The notes under the pieces were generated by a model that had not been told where the DNA came from, ran no database searches, and saw only the letters and a list, made by a program, of their open reading frames with translations. A program made the position numbers and the translations under genes. DNA of 64,000 bases from Enhygromyxa salina (GTDB lineage Bacteria; Myxococcota_A; Polyangia; Nannocystales; Nannocystaceae), in the NCBI RefSeq assembly GCF_002994635.1, contig NZ_PVNL01000117.1:1-64000 (forward strand), in the 5' to 3' direction. The first letter of the stretch is position 1, and each line of letters starts with the position of its first letter. Positions 42,469-51,138 of this stretch are shown piece by piece.

Positions 42469-45416
42469 GCGTCCGTGATCATCTGCCGGCCGCCCCGCGA
42501 TCGATCCGCATTCGTGGCGCCCGCACCCACAACCTGCGCGACGTCGACGTCGAGCTGCCCCGCGACGCGCTGATCGTGATCACCGGCCCCTCGGGCTCGG
42601 GCAAGAGCAGCCTCGCGTTCGACACGATCTTCGCCGAGGGCCAGCGCCGCTACGTCGAGAGCCTCAGCGCTTCTGCCCGGCAATTTCTGGCCCAGCTGCC
42701 CAAGCCCGACGTGGATCTGATCGAAGGCCTGAGCCCCACGATCGCGCTGCAGCAAGAGAACCGCGGCCGCAACCCACGCTCGACGGTCGGAACTACGACC
42801 GAGATCTACGACTTCTTGCGCCTGTTGTTCGCGCGGATCGGCGAGGTCTACAGCTGGCGCAGCGGCGAGCCGATGCGCCGTCACAGCGTCGAGGAGATGG
42901 TCGACGCGATCGAGGCGCTGCCGCCACGCAGCAAATTCTCCGTGATCGCTCCGGTCGCGCGCCGGGCTCCGGGGGATCATTGCGAGCTGCTCGAAGATCT
43001 GCGCCGCCAGGGGTTCGTGCGGGTTGCGATCGACGATCAGCTGCGCGATCTCGATGACGACATCACGCTCGATCCACTGGTCCGCCACGACATCGACGTC
43101 TACGTGGATCGCCTGGTGCTCAAGCCGGGGATCCGCTCGCGGCTGTCGGACTCGATCGAGGTCGCGCTGCGGCTGGCCGACGGCCGCGTGGAGATCCTCC
43201 CGCTCGACGGCGAGCCGCTGGTGTTCTGCGAGCACTTCACCGACTTCGAGCATGGTCTGAGCTACCCGCCGATCACCCCGGGGCTGTTCTCGTTCAACAG
43301 CCCCGACGGCGCGTGCCCGACCTGCGGCGGGCTCGGGCGCCGACGGATCTTCGACCCGCGTCGGCTGATCCCGGATCCGCACAAGAGCATCAAGGAGGGC
43401 GCGATCGCGGCCTTGGATCTGCGCGGGCACGCGGCGCTCGGCAAGCAGCTGGCCGCGGTCGCGGCCCACTACGAGATCGATCTGTACGCGCCGTGGGCCG
43501 AGCTCGACGAGCTGCATCAGATCACGCTGCTGCAGGGCAGCGGCGACCAGGTCATCCCCGCGCTCGCGACCCCGTCCAAGCGAGACAAACAAAAGTCCGG
43601 CCGCCCGCGGACCAAGCAAGCCGGCGGCGAGCCGTTTCCCGGCTTGATCCCCGTGCTCGAGCAGCGCCTGCGCGAGGCCGAGTCGCGGGCCGACGCCGAT
43701 CCCGAGGCGGGGACCTTGGCCGAGCTCGAGCCGTTCATGAGCGAGGTTCGGTGTACGGACTGTGAGGGTCAGCGGCTGCGGATCGAGGCCCGCCACGTCA
43801 AGATCGGCGGGCGCAACATTCATGAGCTCGCGTCGATGCCGATCGACGCGCTGCACCGCTGCTTGACCGCGCTCGTCGAGCTCGACGTCGCCCACTCCGG
43901 CGAACAGACCGGCGACGCCCGGCAGGCCGAGCACGCCGAGATCGCCGCTGCGATCCTGGCTCAGGCGCTCGCGCGGCTGTCGGCGATGATCGAGCTGGGC
44001 CTGGCGTACCTGGACTGTGATCGCGCGACGATGACCCTGTCGGGCGGCGAGGCTCAGCGGATCCGGCTGGCCACCCAGATCGGCTCGGCGCTGGTCGGCG
44101 TCACCTACGTGCTCGATGAGCCCAGCATCGGTCTGCACCAACGCGACAACGCGCGCCTGATCGCAATGCTCGAGCGGCTGCGGGATCTCGGCAACACGGT
44201 GATCGTCGTCGAGCACGACGCTGACACGATCCGCGCGGCCGAGTACGTCGTCGACATGGGCCCGGGCGCGGGGGTGCTCGGCGGCGAGGTGGTGTTCGCG
44301 GGTGACGTCCCGGCGCTGCTCGAGGATCGCAAGTCGCGGACGGCGGCGTATCTGTCGGGGCGGGCCCGGATCGAGCGGCCGGCACCCCGCGAGGCGCCCG
44401 ATGGGTGGATCGAGATCATCGGGGCCCGCGGGCACAACCTGCGCGACGTCAGCGTTAAAATTCCGCTGGGGCACATGACCTGCGTGACAGGGGTCAGCGG
44501 CTCGGGAAAGTCCAGCTTGATCGTCGACACGCTGCTGCCCGAGGCCCTGCGCCGGCTCAACCGCGCGAACACGTGGGGGCTCGAGCATGACGCGATTCGC
44601 AACCTCGAGCGCTGTGATCGGGTCGTCGCTGTCGATCAGTCGCCGATCGGCCGATCACCGCGCAGCAACCCTGCCACCTATACCGGCGTGTTCACGGAGC
44701 TGCGCAACCTCTATGCCCAGACCAACGAGGCGCGGGTGCGAGGGTTTACCGCCTCGCGGTTCTCGTTCAACGTGAAGGGCGGCCGCTGCGAGCACTGCCA
44801 CGGCGAGGGCCTGCGCCGGATCGAGATGCACTTCTTGGCCGACGTGTGGGTGACCTGCCGGGTCTGCGAGGGGCGCCGCTATGAACGTGAGACGCTGTCG
44901 ATCACGTATCGGGGCAAGAACATCGCGCAGGCGCTGGACATGCCGATCGCCGAGGCCGCCGAGTTCTTCGCCAATCATGCTGGGCTGCGCAGCAAGCTCG
45001 AGGTCCTGCGCGACGTCGGGCTCGGGTACATGACGCTCGGGCAGCCCGCGACGACGTTGTCGGGTGGTGAGGCGCAGCGCATCAAGCTCGCGCGGGAGCT
45101 CGCTCGGCGCCGGAGTGGGCGGCTCGCTGGCGGGGGCGCGCCGAGTTCTCTGTATATCCTCGATGAGCCGACGACTGGGCTGCACTTTGATGATGTTCGC
45201 AAGCTGCTTGAGGTGCTCGAGCGGTTGGTCGACGAGGGGAATACCGTGGTCGTGATTGAGCACGATCTGGACGTGATCAAGTGTGCGGACTGGGTGATCG
45301 ACGTGGGGCCGGAGGGCGGTGATCAGGGCGGGCGCGTGATCGCGAGCGGGCCGCCTGAGCTGATCGCGAAGCACAAAGACAGCGTCACCGGGCGATGGCT
45401 GGCCGCTAGGGAGTGA
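42465..45416 (+). CDS. uvrA: UvrABC system protein A (excinuclease ATPase)
   Basis: 983 residues, DNA damage recognition ATPase of nucleotide excision repair. First ABC half: Walker A GPSGSGKSS, zinc-finger Cys (CPTCGG and CTDCEGQ), signature LSGGEAQRIRLA. Second half: Walker A GVSGSGKSS, the DNA-binding zinc module CEHCHGEG ... CRVCEG, signature LSGGEAQRIKLA and LDEPTTGLH. Slightly longer than usual because of a basic/Gly insertion near 390-410 and another near 495. GTG start at 42465 inside the pdxA stop. Confidence 0.96.
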   Translation: MSVRDHLPAAPRSIRIRGARTHNLRDVDVELPRDALIVITGPSGSGKSSLAFDTIFAEGQRRYVESLSASARQFLAQLPKPDVDLIEGLSPTIALQQENRGRNPRSTVGTTTEIYDFLRLLFARIGEVYSWRSGEPMRRHSVEEMVDAIEALPPRSKFSVIAPVARRAPGDHCELLEDLRRQGFVRVAIDDQLRDLDDDITLDPLVRHDIDVYVDRLVLKPGIRSRLSDSIEVALRLADGRVEILPLDGEPLVFCEHFTDFEHGLSYPPITPGLFSFNSPDGACPTCGGLGRRRIFDPRRLIPDPHKSIKEGAIAALDLRGHAALGKQLAAVAAHYEIDLYAPWAELDELHQITLLQGSGDQVIPALATPSKRDKQKSGRPRTKQAGGEPFPGLIPVLEQRLREAESRADADPEAGTLAELEPFMSEVRCTDCEGQRLRIEARHVKIGGRNIHELASMPIDALHRCLTALVELDVAHSGEQTGDARQAEHAEIAAAILAQALARLSAMIELGLAYLDCDRATMTLSGGEAQRIRLATQIGSALVGVTYVLDEPSIGLHQRDNARLIAMLERLRDLGNTVIVVEHDADTIRAAEYVVDMGPGAGVLGGEVVFAGDVPALLEDRKSRTAAYLSGRARIERPAPREAPDGWIEIIGARGHNLRDVSVKIPLGHMTCVTGVSGSGKSSLIVDTLLPEALRRLNRANTWGLEHDAIRNLERCDRVVAVDQSPIGRSPRSNPATYTGVFTELRNLYAQTNEARVRGFTASRFSFNVKGGRCEHCHGEGLRRIEMHFLADVWVTCRVCEGRRYERETLSITYRGKNIAQALDMPIAEAAEFFANHAGLRSKLEVLRDVGLGYMTLGQPATTLSGGEAQRIKLARELARRRSGRLAGGGAPSSLYILDEPTTGLHFDDVRKLLEVLERLVDEGNTVVVIEHDLDVIKCADWVIDVGPEGGDQGGRVIASGPPELIAKHKDSVTGRWLAARE

Positions 45417-46287
45417 TGCACACGCCGACGTGCTCGTAGCCGGGTGGGGCCATGTCGTCCTCGAAGAACGGGACGCAGCTGGTGCCGGGGAGTGCGTCGC
45501 ACTCGGCGTCGCCGAACAGGTCACAGTAGGGCGTGCAGCAGTTGGGTCCGTCGCAGCTCGGGAGCACCGTTGCGTCCGCGCACAGTAGGCCGGGCTCGCA
45601 GTCGTTGAGGAAGCCGCACGCGCCACCGATCGGGATGTCTTGGGTCGTGAACACGCACATGAACTCGGCGCCGGCCCAGTAGCAGCCGTGTTCGTCCGCG
45701 CAGTCTTGTAGCAGGGGATCGCAGGTCCATATGCACAGCGCGATCGTCCCGTCGGAGGTCAACGGGCAGGTGGTGCCCTCGGGGCACATCGGGTGCTCGG
45801 GGTCGCCCTCGCAAAACCAGTGGCAGACGCCGGTCCACTCGCCGTCGGCTTGTTCGAGCTGCCAGCAGGCGGTGTTGGTGTCGCAGTCGTCGGTTGCCTC
45901 GACGGGGCCGTCGTAGGTGCACGGCTCGCCGGCTGCTTGGTCGCCCTGGACGGGCACGCACTTGTGGTCGTCCCACCAACGACCGGTGCTGGCGTAGGGG
46001 ACACATTTTTCGCCCTCGGGGCAGTCTTGGGCGAAGGGGTCGCAGTCGTTGCTCCACCAGCCGTCTTCGCCGCTGTCGACGAACAGGTTGTCGCTGGTGG
46101 TCGTGGTGGTTTCTGTGTCGGCGCTGGTTGCTTCGGTCGATGAGATGGTGGTCGGCGCGGTGCTCGTGTCGGCGTTGGTTGTGGTTTCGCTTGGGCCTTC
46201 GGCCTCGCTGTTGAGGCCGGGCGGGCCGCACGCGATGGGGGTCAGCGTGAGGAGGAGGAGGACGATCAGTGGCGAGCGGACGTGCAT
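45406..46287 (-). CDS. Cys-rich lipoprotein
   Basis: 293 residues. Signal peptide ends in LTPIAC. A Thr/Ser/Glu-rich spacer (about 25-65) leads to a Cys-rich ectodomain with about 24 cysteines in repeats of the type DCPEGEKCVPYAS, CPEGTTCPLTS and CEPGLLCAD, presumably disulfide-bonded. This architecture is very common among Nannocystales surface lipoproteins; no function is known. The 3' end overlaps the convergent uvrA stop by 11 bases. A near-consensus promoter lies 50 bases upstream. Confidence 0.8.
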   Translation of the reverse strand: MHVRSPLIVLLLLTLTPIACGPPGLNSEAEGPSETTTNADTSTAPTTISSTEATSADTETTTTTSDNLFVDSGEDGWWSNDCDPFAQDCPEGEKCVPYASTGRWWDDHKCVPVQGDQAAGEPCTYDGPVEATDDCDTNTACWQLEQADGEWTGVCHWFCEGDPEHPMCPEGTTCPLTSDGTIALCIWTCDPLLQDCADEHGCYWAGAEFMCVFTTQDIPIGGACGFLNDCEPGLLCADATVLPSCDGPNCCTPYCDLFGDAECDALPGTSCVPFFEDDMAPPGYEHVGVCITP

Positions 46288-46335
46288 GATGCCGGACCGA
46301 CGTGCGGTGGACCAATACTACTTATTCTTTGATAA

Positions 46336-46365
46336 ATTATATAACTAATCCTCATGGCTGAACAA
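46336..46365 (-). promoter_or_regulatory. Promoter of the Cys-rich lipoprotein gene
   Basis: A perfect TATAAT on the - strand (46336-46341) stands in an AT-rich island that contrasts with the surrounding GC-rich DNA. Eighteen bases upstream is TTGTTC, a weak -35. The predicted 5' untranslated leader is about 42 bases. Hairpin repeats begin six bases upstream of the -35. Confidence 0.5.
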
Positions 46366-46371
46366 AAAAGT

Positions 46372-46535
46372 AGGTACAGGACCTTCGGGCAGGGCACCTG
46401 CTCGGGTCGAACTACCTGAGCAAAAAAGCAGGTACACGACCTTCGGGCAGGGTACCTGCGCAGAAGATTAGGTACAGGACCTTCGGGCAGGGCACCCGTG
46501 AACATTAAAGCAGGTACACAACCTTCGGGCAGGGG
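46372..46535. repeat. Four hairpin repeats with GACCTTCGGGCAGGG core
   Basis: Units start at 46372, 46429, 46470 and 46511. Each has AGGTACA, a CCTTCGGG core (a C-G closed TTCG tetraloop) and, in the first three, CACC(T) or TACCTG as closing arm; the second unit is a perfect GCAGGTAC/GTACCTGC inverted repeat around the core. AAAAAAG or TAAAG precedes three units. The array fills the gap between two lipoprotein genes on the - strand, and one core copy recurs at 36248. Confidence 0.85.
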
Positions 46536-46544
46536 TCACGTTGG

Positions 46545-46961
46545 CTATGGTGCAAACCATAGCTGAGCCGCACACCGACCCGCCTGGCACACACATCCGC
46601 CGTTGCAGTCCATCGTCCCCGCCCGGCAATCCATCGTGCAAGTGCTCGCCGAACAGTCCGGCGCATCAACCAGCGCGACGCAAGTCGTCGGATGGCAACA
46701 CGACGACGCGACGCAGTCGGCATCGCTCTGACAAGCAACGTCCGTCTCCACGATCTTCGTCGTCCCAGGCTCGCCGCCCTCCAACCCCGACTCGGACCCC
46801 CCCGCCGAATCCTCGCCAGGCACCGGCGACGGCGTCGCCCCGGGCTCTTCCACGACGACCGTCGGCCCGCCGGGCTCAGCCGCCGGCTGCCGATCTTTCT
46901 CGCACGCAGCCAAGCCCAAGCTCAGCCCGAGCGCGAGCATGACCGCGCCAAGCTGCTTCAT
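46545..46961 (-). CDS. Small Cys-rich lipoprotein
   Basis: 138 residues. Signal peptide ends in LGLAAC. A Pro/Gly/Glu-rich spacer to about residue 75 precedes a compact module with about 13 cysteines (CQSDADCVASSCCHPTTC, later CNGGCVCQAGRC). The function is unknown; the pattern is a disulfide-stabilised mini-domain at the cell surface. Its ATG overlaps the stop of a 51-residue gene (ATGA), so the two are co-translated. The hairpin array follows ten bases after the stop. Confidence 0.75.
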   Translation of the reverse strand: MKQLGAVMLALGLSLGLAACEKDRQPAAEPGGPTVVVEEPGATPSPVPGEDSAGGSESGLEGGEPGTTKIVETDVACQSDADCVASSCCHPTTCVALVDAPDCSASTCTMDCRAGTMDCNGGCVCQAGRCAAQLWFAP

Positions 46962-47113
46962 TGCACGGCTGCGGGCGCGGCCGCTTCGGGCTTGACGTCG
47001 CCGGTCGAGACGATGACGTACACGATTCCGAACCCGGCAACGACGAGCAGCAGCACCATCGCCAAGATCGGGTTGGGGTTGAGCTCGATGGTGGGGTCGA
47101 ACTTCACGGACAT
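46958..47113 (-). CDS. 51-residue single-span membrane protein
   Basis: A small reading frame, ATG at 47113, stop at 46958. It has a polar N-terminus (MSVKFDPTIELNPNP), one clear membrane helix (ILAMVLLLVVAGFGIVYVIV) and an Ala/Pro-rich tail. Codon bias is strongly G/C in third positions, as in neighbours, and the stop overlaps the next gene's start by four bases. Both argue for a real gene. It may be a partner or assembly factor of the lipoprotein. Confidence 0.65.
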   Translation of the reverse strand: MSVKFDPTIELNPNPILAMVLLLVVAGFGIVYVIVSTGDVKPEAAAPAAVQ

Positions 47114-47295
47114 TGCCGGCGAGTGTAACGAAGGCACGAGAAAGCAAAAGTCCCCGCCAGCTCACGCGCTGGGGAGATACCGCGGGATCAGCACAGCACA
47201 GGATCCCGTGGTCCCCAACACCACCCGCGAGCCCAGAAAAAATAGTCGACAAAACTCTGCAAATCACGCCCGGCGCCGGCCGACATCCCCCAGGC

Positions 47296-48666
47296 ATGAG
47301 CCGCTGTATGACCGACCGCCTGCCCCGCGAGACTGATCCCCACCTGCGCCTGGCCCTCGAGTTCGACGACGGTCGCACGCGATCGCTGCCGCACAGCGAA
47401 CCGCTGCTGATCGGCTCGGCCGAGGACTGCCAGGTGCGCATCAGCGATCGCTTCGCCAGCTTCCGCCACGCGCGGATCGTCCACACCCCGAAGGGCTACC
47501 TCATCGAGGATCTGGGCTCCACCAACGGCACCCTGGTCGACGGCGTGCCGATCACCAGCGCGATCCTCGAGCCAGGCATGAGCGTCGAGATCGGGCGGGT
47601 CCGCCTGGCGATCACACGCATCGACAAGCCCGTCGACGAAGCCCGTCCTCGCCGCGCGCGGGGCGGTCCACGCGGCGGGCTGACCACCGCGCCGATCGTG
47701 CCGATCCACCCCGACAAGCCCACGCACCGGCTGATCGGCCGCTCGCAGGCCATGAAGACGTTGCGCCGCGAGCTGGAAAAGCTCGCGCTGCTGCCCTTAC
47801 CCGTGCTGCTGCGCGGTGAGACCGGGACTGGCAAAGAGCTGGCCGCGCGCACCCTCCACGACTTCGGCACCCTCCCCGACACGCCCTTCGTCGCGATCAA
47901 CTGTGGCGCGATCCCAAGCGGCCTGTTCGAGTCGGAGCTGTTTGGCCACCAACGCGGGGCGTTCACCGGGGCGCACCGTGACCACGCCGGGGTGTTTGTC
48001 CGCGCTGGCCACGGCACGGTGTTCCTCGACGAGGTCGCCGAGCTCCCCGCTCACGCGCAGGCCAAGCTGTTGCGCGTGCTCGAGACCCGCCGCCTCACAC
48101 CGGTCGGCGCAGAGCACGAGATCGAGATCGACTGCCACATCATCGCCGCGACCCATCGGGATCTCGCTGCGATGGTCGCCGACGGCGAGTTTCGCGAGGA
48201 TCTCTACCACCGCCTCGGCGTCGTGCAGCTCGAGCTGCCCCCGCTCCGACGTCGACGCGCCGACATCCCCGTGCTGCTCGAGCACTTCATCGACCTGGCC
48301 TCGGCCGAGCTCGGCCAGGAGGTCGTGGTCTCGCAAGCCGCCGTCGCCGAAGCGCTGGTTCACACCTGGCCGGGCAATGTCCGAGCCCTGCGCAACGCGG
48401 TGCTGCGCGCGGCCGCCCTGAGCGAGGGTCCGATCACCGCCGCCGAGCTGATCCCGCGGATCGACGTGCCGAGGGCTCGCGGTGATCAGATCTCGCTGCC
48501 CCGGGGCACCTACGCGCACATGCACGCGGCGCTGCTCCAGAAGGTCGTCGCCGAAGAGGGCAGCATCCGCAGGGCCGCGCGCATTCTCGACGTCCCGCGC
48601 AGCACCCTCAGCGCATGGATGCGCCGGCTCGACCCCGGGGAGCCGCTCCAGTGTCAGTCGGCGTGA
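47296..48666 (+). CDS. FHA-domain sigma-54-dependent transcriptional activator
   Basis: 456 residues. An FHA domain (about 20-112; LLIGSAEDCQVRISD, SFRHARI, LIEDLGSTNGTLVDG) binds phosphothreonine peptides. The AAA+ domain follows with Walker A GETGTGKE, the sigma-54 contact loop GAFTGAHRD, Walker B TVFLDEVAEL and arginine fingers in REDLYHRLGVV. The C-terminus has a Fis-type helix-turn-helix (IRRAARILDVPRSTLSAWMR). Activated by a Ser/Thr kinase rather than a His kinase, as known for myxobacterial members of this class. Target genes unknown. Start at ATG 47296; ATG 47308 is possible. Confidence 0.92.
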   Translation: MSRCMTDRLPRETDPHLRLALEFDDGRTRSLPHSEPLLIGSAEDCQVRISDRFASFRHARIVHTPKGYLIEDLGSTNGTLVDGVPITSAILEPGMSVEIGRVRLAITRIDKPVDEARPRRARGGPRGGLTTAPIVPIHPDKPTHRLIGRSQAMKTLRRELEKLALLPLPVLLRGETGTGKELAARTLHDFGTLPDTPFVAINCGAIPSGLFESELFGHQRGAFTGAHRDHAGVFVRAGHGTVFLDEVAELPAHAQAKLLRVLETRRLTPVGAEHEIEIDCHIIAATHRDLAAMVADGEFREDLYHRLGVVQLELPPLRRRRADIPVLLEHFIDLASAELGQEVVVSQAAVAEALVHTWPGNVRALRNAVLRAAALSEGPITAAELIPRIDVPRARGDQISLPRGTYAHMHAALLQKVVAEEGSIRRAARILDVPRSTLSAWMRRLDPGEPLQCQSA

Positions 48667-48845
48667 GTCCGACCACGGCGAGCCGCTCCCTCGCGCCCGC
48701 AGCTTGCGAATGGTGTGCTAGTAGCCGCCAATGGATTGACCATGTGACGACGCAAGAACGGCGCGCTTGATCCGCGTCGCTGTGGGGGCAATAGTCCGAC
48801 ACGAGCTTCCAACACGAGATCCAACACCACCAAGAGGATGCCCAG

Positions 48846-49424
<579 letters not shown>

Positions 49425-49440
49425 GCTTCGTCGCTGTAGC

Positions 49441-49479
49441 CACGCAAGCAAGGGGACCCTCGCGGGTCCCTTTTGCGTG
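49441..49479 (+). terminator. Rho-independent terminator of the superoxide dismutase gene
   Basis: GGGACCC-TCGC-GGGTCCC followed by TTTT, inside an outer CACGCAA/TTGCGTG pairing. The arms are perfect. Confidence 0.9.
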
Positions 49480-49534
49480 TCTGGCGTGCGTGTCTGGCTT
49501 GGGCGTCCGCGAGCAGGGCCGCAGCCTTGCTATC

Positions 49535-50311
49535 ATGTCGCCGATGATCGAGCTCACCGAGGCTCAGCGTGCTCACATCGCGGCCGATCTGCGTCGCCGA
49601 CTTCGCAGCTGCGTACCGTGGAACCGCAAGCTGGTGTGGGCGCCCGAGCTCAACATCCAGGCCCACACCTACCCGACCGTCAACCTGTTCGCGGAGGTCA
49701 AGCCATCCTCGCGCGGGGTCGAGGAGCTGCGCGAGGGCGAGTACGTCGACTCGGAGGGCGGCCGGTTTCGCTACGCCGTTCGGCTTCACCGTCGGGGCGC
49801 GCCGCTCGAGACCTGGTGGGGCCGCAAGACCGGCACGGTGGTGTTCGACGGTGACATCGAGATCCCGATCCTGTTCGAGCGCCAGGGGCCGGGGCTGCCG
49901 TTTCGAACATTCCCGTGGATGAGCCTGACCCCCGCCGAGATGTTGACGCTGCGCCCGGGCACCAAGCTCGCCAAGGGCAAGGTCGTGATCGCCGGGCTCG
50001 GGCTCGCGCACCAGTTGATCGAGGTCAGCAAGCGCCGCGCGGTCACGGAGATCACCGTCGTGGAGCGCTCGCGCGAGCTGGTCGAGCTGATCATGCCCCG
50101 GGCCATGGCCGTGCTCGCCGAGCAAGGCCGCGAGCAAGTCCGGGTCACCGGCGGCGACGCGTTCGCGCTGCTCCCCACGCTGCAGGCCGACGTCGCGCTG
50201 GTGGACGTGTTTCCGGCCTACGGCGACAACCGCGTGGCCATGGCTGATCTGCGCAAGCGGTGTACCGGCATCACCCGAATGTGGGACTGGGGCGCCTCAG
50301 ATCTTTTATAG
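49535..50311 (+). CDS. Class I SAM-dependent methyltransferase-like protein
   Basis: 258 residues from ATG 49535 (ATG 49544 also possible). The N-terminal half is alpha/beta without recognised motifs. Residues about 150-240 look like a Rossmann methyltransferase core of the spermidine-synthase type: VVIAGLGLAHQLIEV (motif I), ITVVERSRELVELI (acidic post-I), and ADVALVDVFPAYGDN (motif II-III). No substrate can be assigned. The gene runs directly into the hairpin repeat cluster. Confidence 0.6.
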   Translation: MSPMIELTEAQRAHIAADLRRRLRSCVPWNRKLVWAPELNIQAHTYPTVNLFAEVKPSSRGVEELREGEYVDSEGGRFRYAVRLHRRGAPLETWWGRKTGTVVFDGDIEIPILFERQGPGLPFRTFPWMSLTPAEMLTLRPGTKLAKGKVVIAGLGLAHQLIEVSKRRAVTEITVVERSRELVELIMPRAMAVLAEQGREQVRVTGGDAFALLPTLQADVALVDVFPAYGDNRVAMADLRKRCTGITRMWDWGASDLL

Positions 50312-50684
50312 ACCCCCACAGAGACTTTGGCACTTCGCCGACTGCAGCCGCTGGCGCGTCTGGTCGCTTCGCTCCTCGGGGCCGCTTGTTCGCATCCGCA
50401 TGTGTGGCCCCCTGGAAGGGGGCTTGGTATGACCCCCACAGGCGGCTTCGCACTTCGCGGTCACTCGCTTCGCTCGCTCCCATCGGGCTGACTGTTTGCG
50501 ACCGCATGTGTGGCCCCCTGGAAGGGGGCTCGGCTCGTCTTCGACCTACACATACGCTTCGCCGGGTCCCTGGAAGGGGGCTCGGCTCGTCTTCGACCCA
50601 CAGATACGCTTCGCCCGGGCCCCTTTCCGGGGGCTCGTCTTCGACCCACAGATACGCTTCGCCGGGCCCCCTTGTCGGGGGCTC
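50312..50684. repeat. Interspersed hairpin repeat cluster (copies also at 14150-14213)
   Basis: Two long units begin with GACCCCCACA at 50311 and 50431 (120-base period) and end in CGCATGTGTGGCCCCCTGGA plus AGGGGGCT. Three shorter units of 48-52 bases begin with GTCTTCGACC at 50537, 50589 and 50637, contain ACATACGCTTCGCC or AGATACGCTTCGCC, and each ends in a C-run/G-run hairpin. Compensating changes in the arms (CCCTGGAAGGGGG, CCCCTTTCCGGGGG, CCCCCTTGTCGGGGG) keep pairing. It lies between convergent genes, as does the copy near 14.2 kb. Confidence 0.85.
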
Positions 50685-50707
50685 TCGACGCAGTTGCGGT
50701 GGTGGGA

Positions 50708-51049
50708 TCAGGTGCGCTTCTTGTTGTTGACGGTGAACGTGGGGTCGTGGAACAGGCCCGGGATCTGAACGGTGATGTTGACATCCGTCTTGGTGCCGAG
50801 CGCTGGCATCGCCAGCGACGACGACGCCCAGTTGGGCGTACCCGTCTGCTGCGTCCAGGTCAGCCCTTGATCGGAGGTCACACCGATGATGGTCGTGCCG
50901 CTCGCGGGCGAGAGGGTGATGATCACGTCGCTGGTGGCTGGCTGGTCGAAGTAGGTGACGTCTGGAGGCGTCAGGGCTTGGGTCGAAGCGTCGTAGGTGG
51001 TGGAGGCCTGCTGTGTGGCTTGGACGTAGACTGCTTGTAGTTTGGACAT
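50708..51049 (-). CDS. Small protein of unknown function
   Basis: 113 residues from the ATG at 51049; the frame extends upstream to 51133 without a better start. The sequence is Thr/Ser/Gln rich and beta-prone (VIITLSPASGTTIIGVTSDQ, then VNITVQIPGLFHDPTF), without signal peptide, Cys or recognised domain. A beta-sandwich-like fold is conceivable. It is separated by 90 bases from the large kinase gene upstream on the same strand, and is convergent with the methyltransferase-like gene across the repeat cluster. Confidence 0.55.
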   Translation of the reverse strand: MSKLQAVYVQATQQASTTYDASTQALTPPDVTYFDQPATSDVIITLSPASGTTIIGVTSDQGLTWTQQTGTPNWASSSLAMPALGTKTDVNITVQIPGLFHDPTFTVNNKKRT

Positions 51050-51138
51050 GTCTGCTCGCTGGTTGTGTGGGTAACCGTCGACCCGTGGCCGATTGTAATC
51101 AAATGGCGCTCCAGTACCCGGAGGTGCCTGCAAGCGGA

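Noticed and set aside
42348..44588. 746-codon - strand frame inside uvrA
   Set aside because: The + strand encodes a textbook UvrA; the antisense frame is open only because of GC-rich third positions.
46372..46535. CRISPR array
   Set aside because: Units are short hairpins with irregular spacing and no constant-length unique spacers; no cas genes nearby.
50312..50684. CRISPR or tRNA cluster in the repeat region
   Set aside because: Repeat periods vary (120, 52, 48 bases), arms pair as simple hairpins and no cloverleaf can be drawn.
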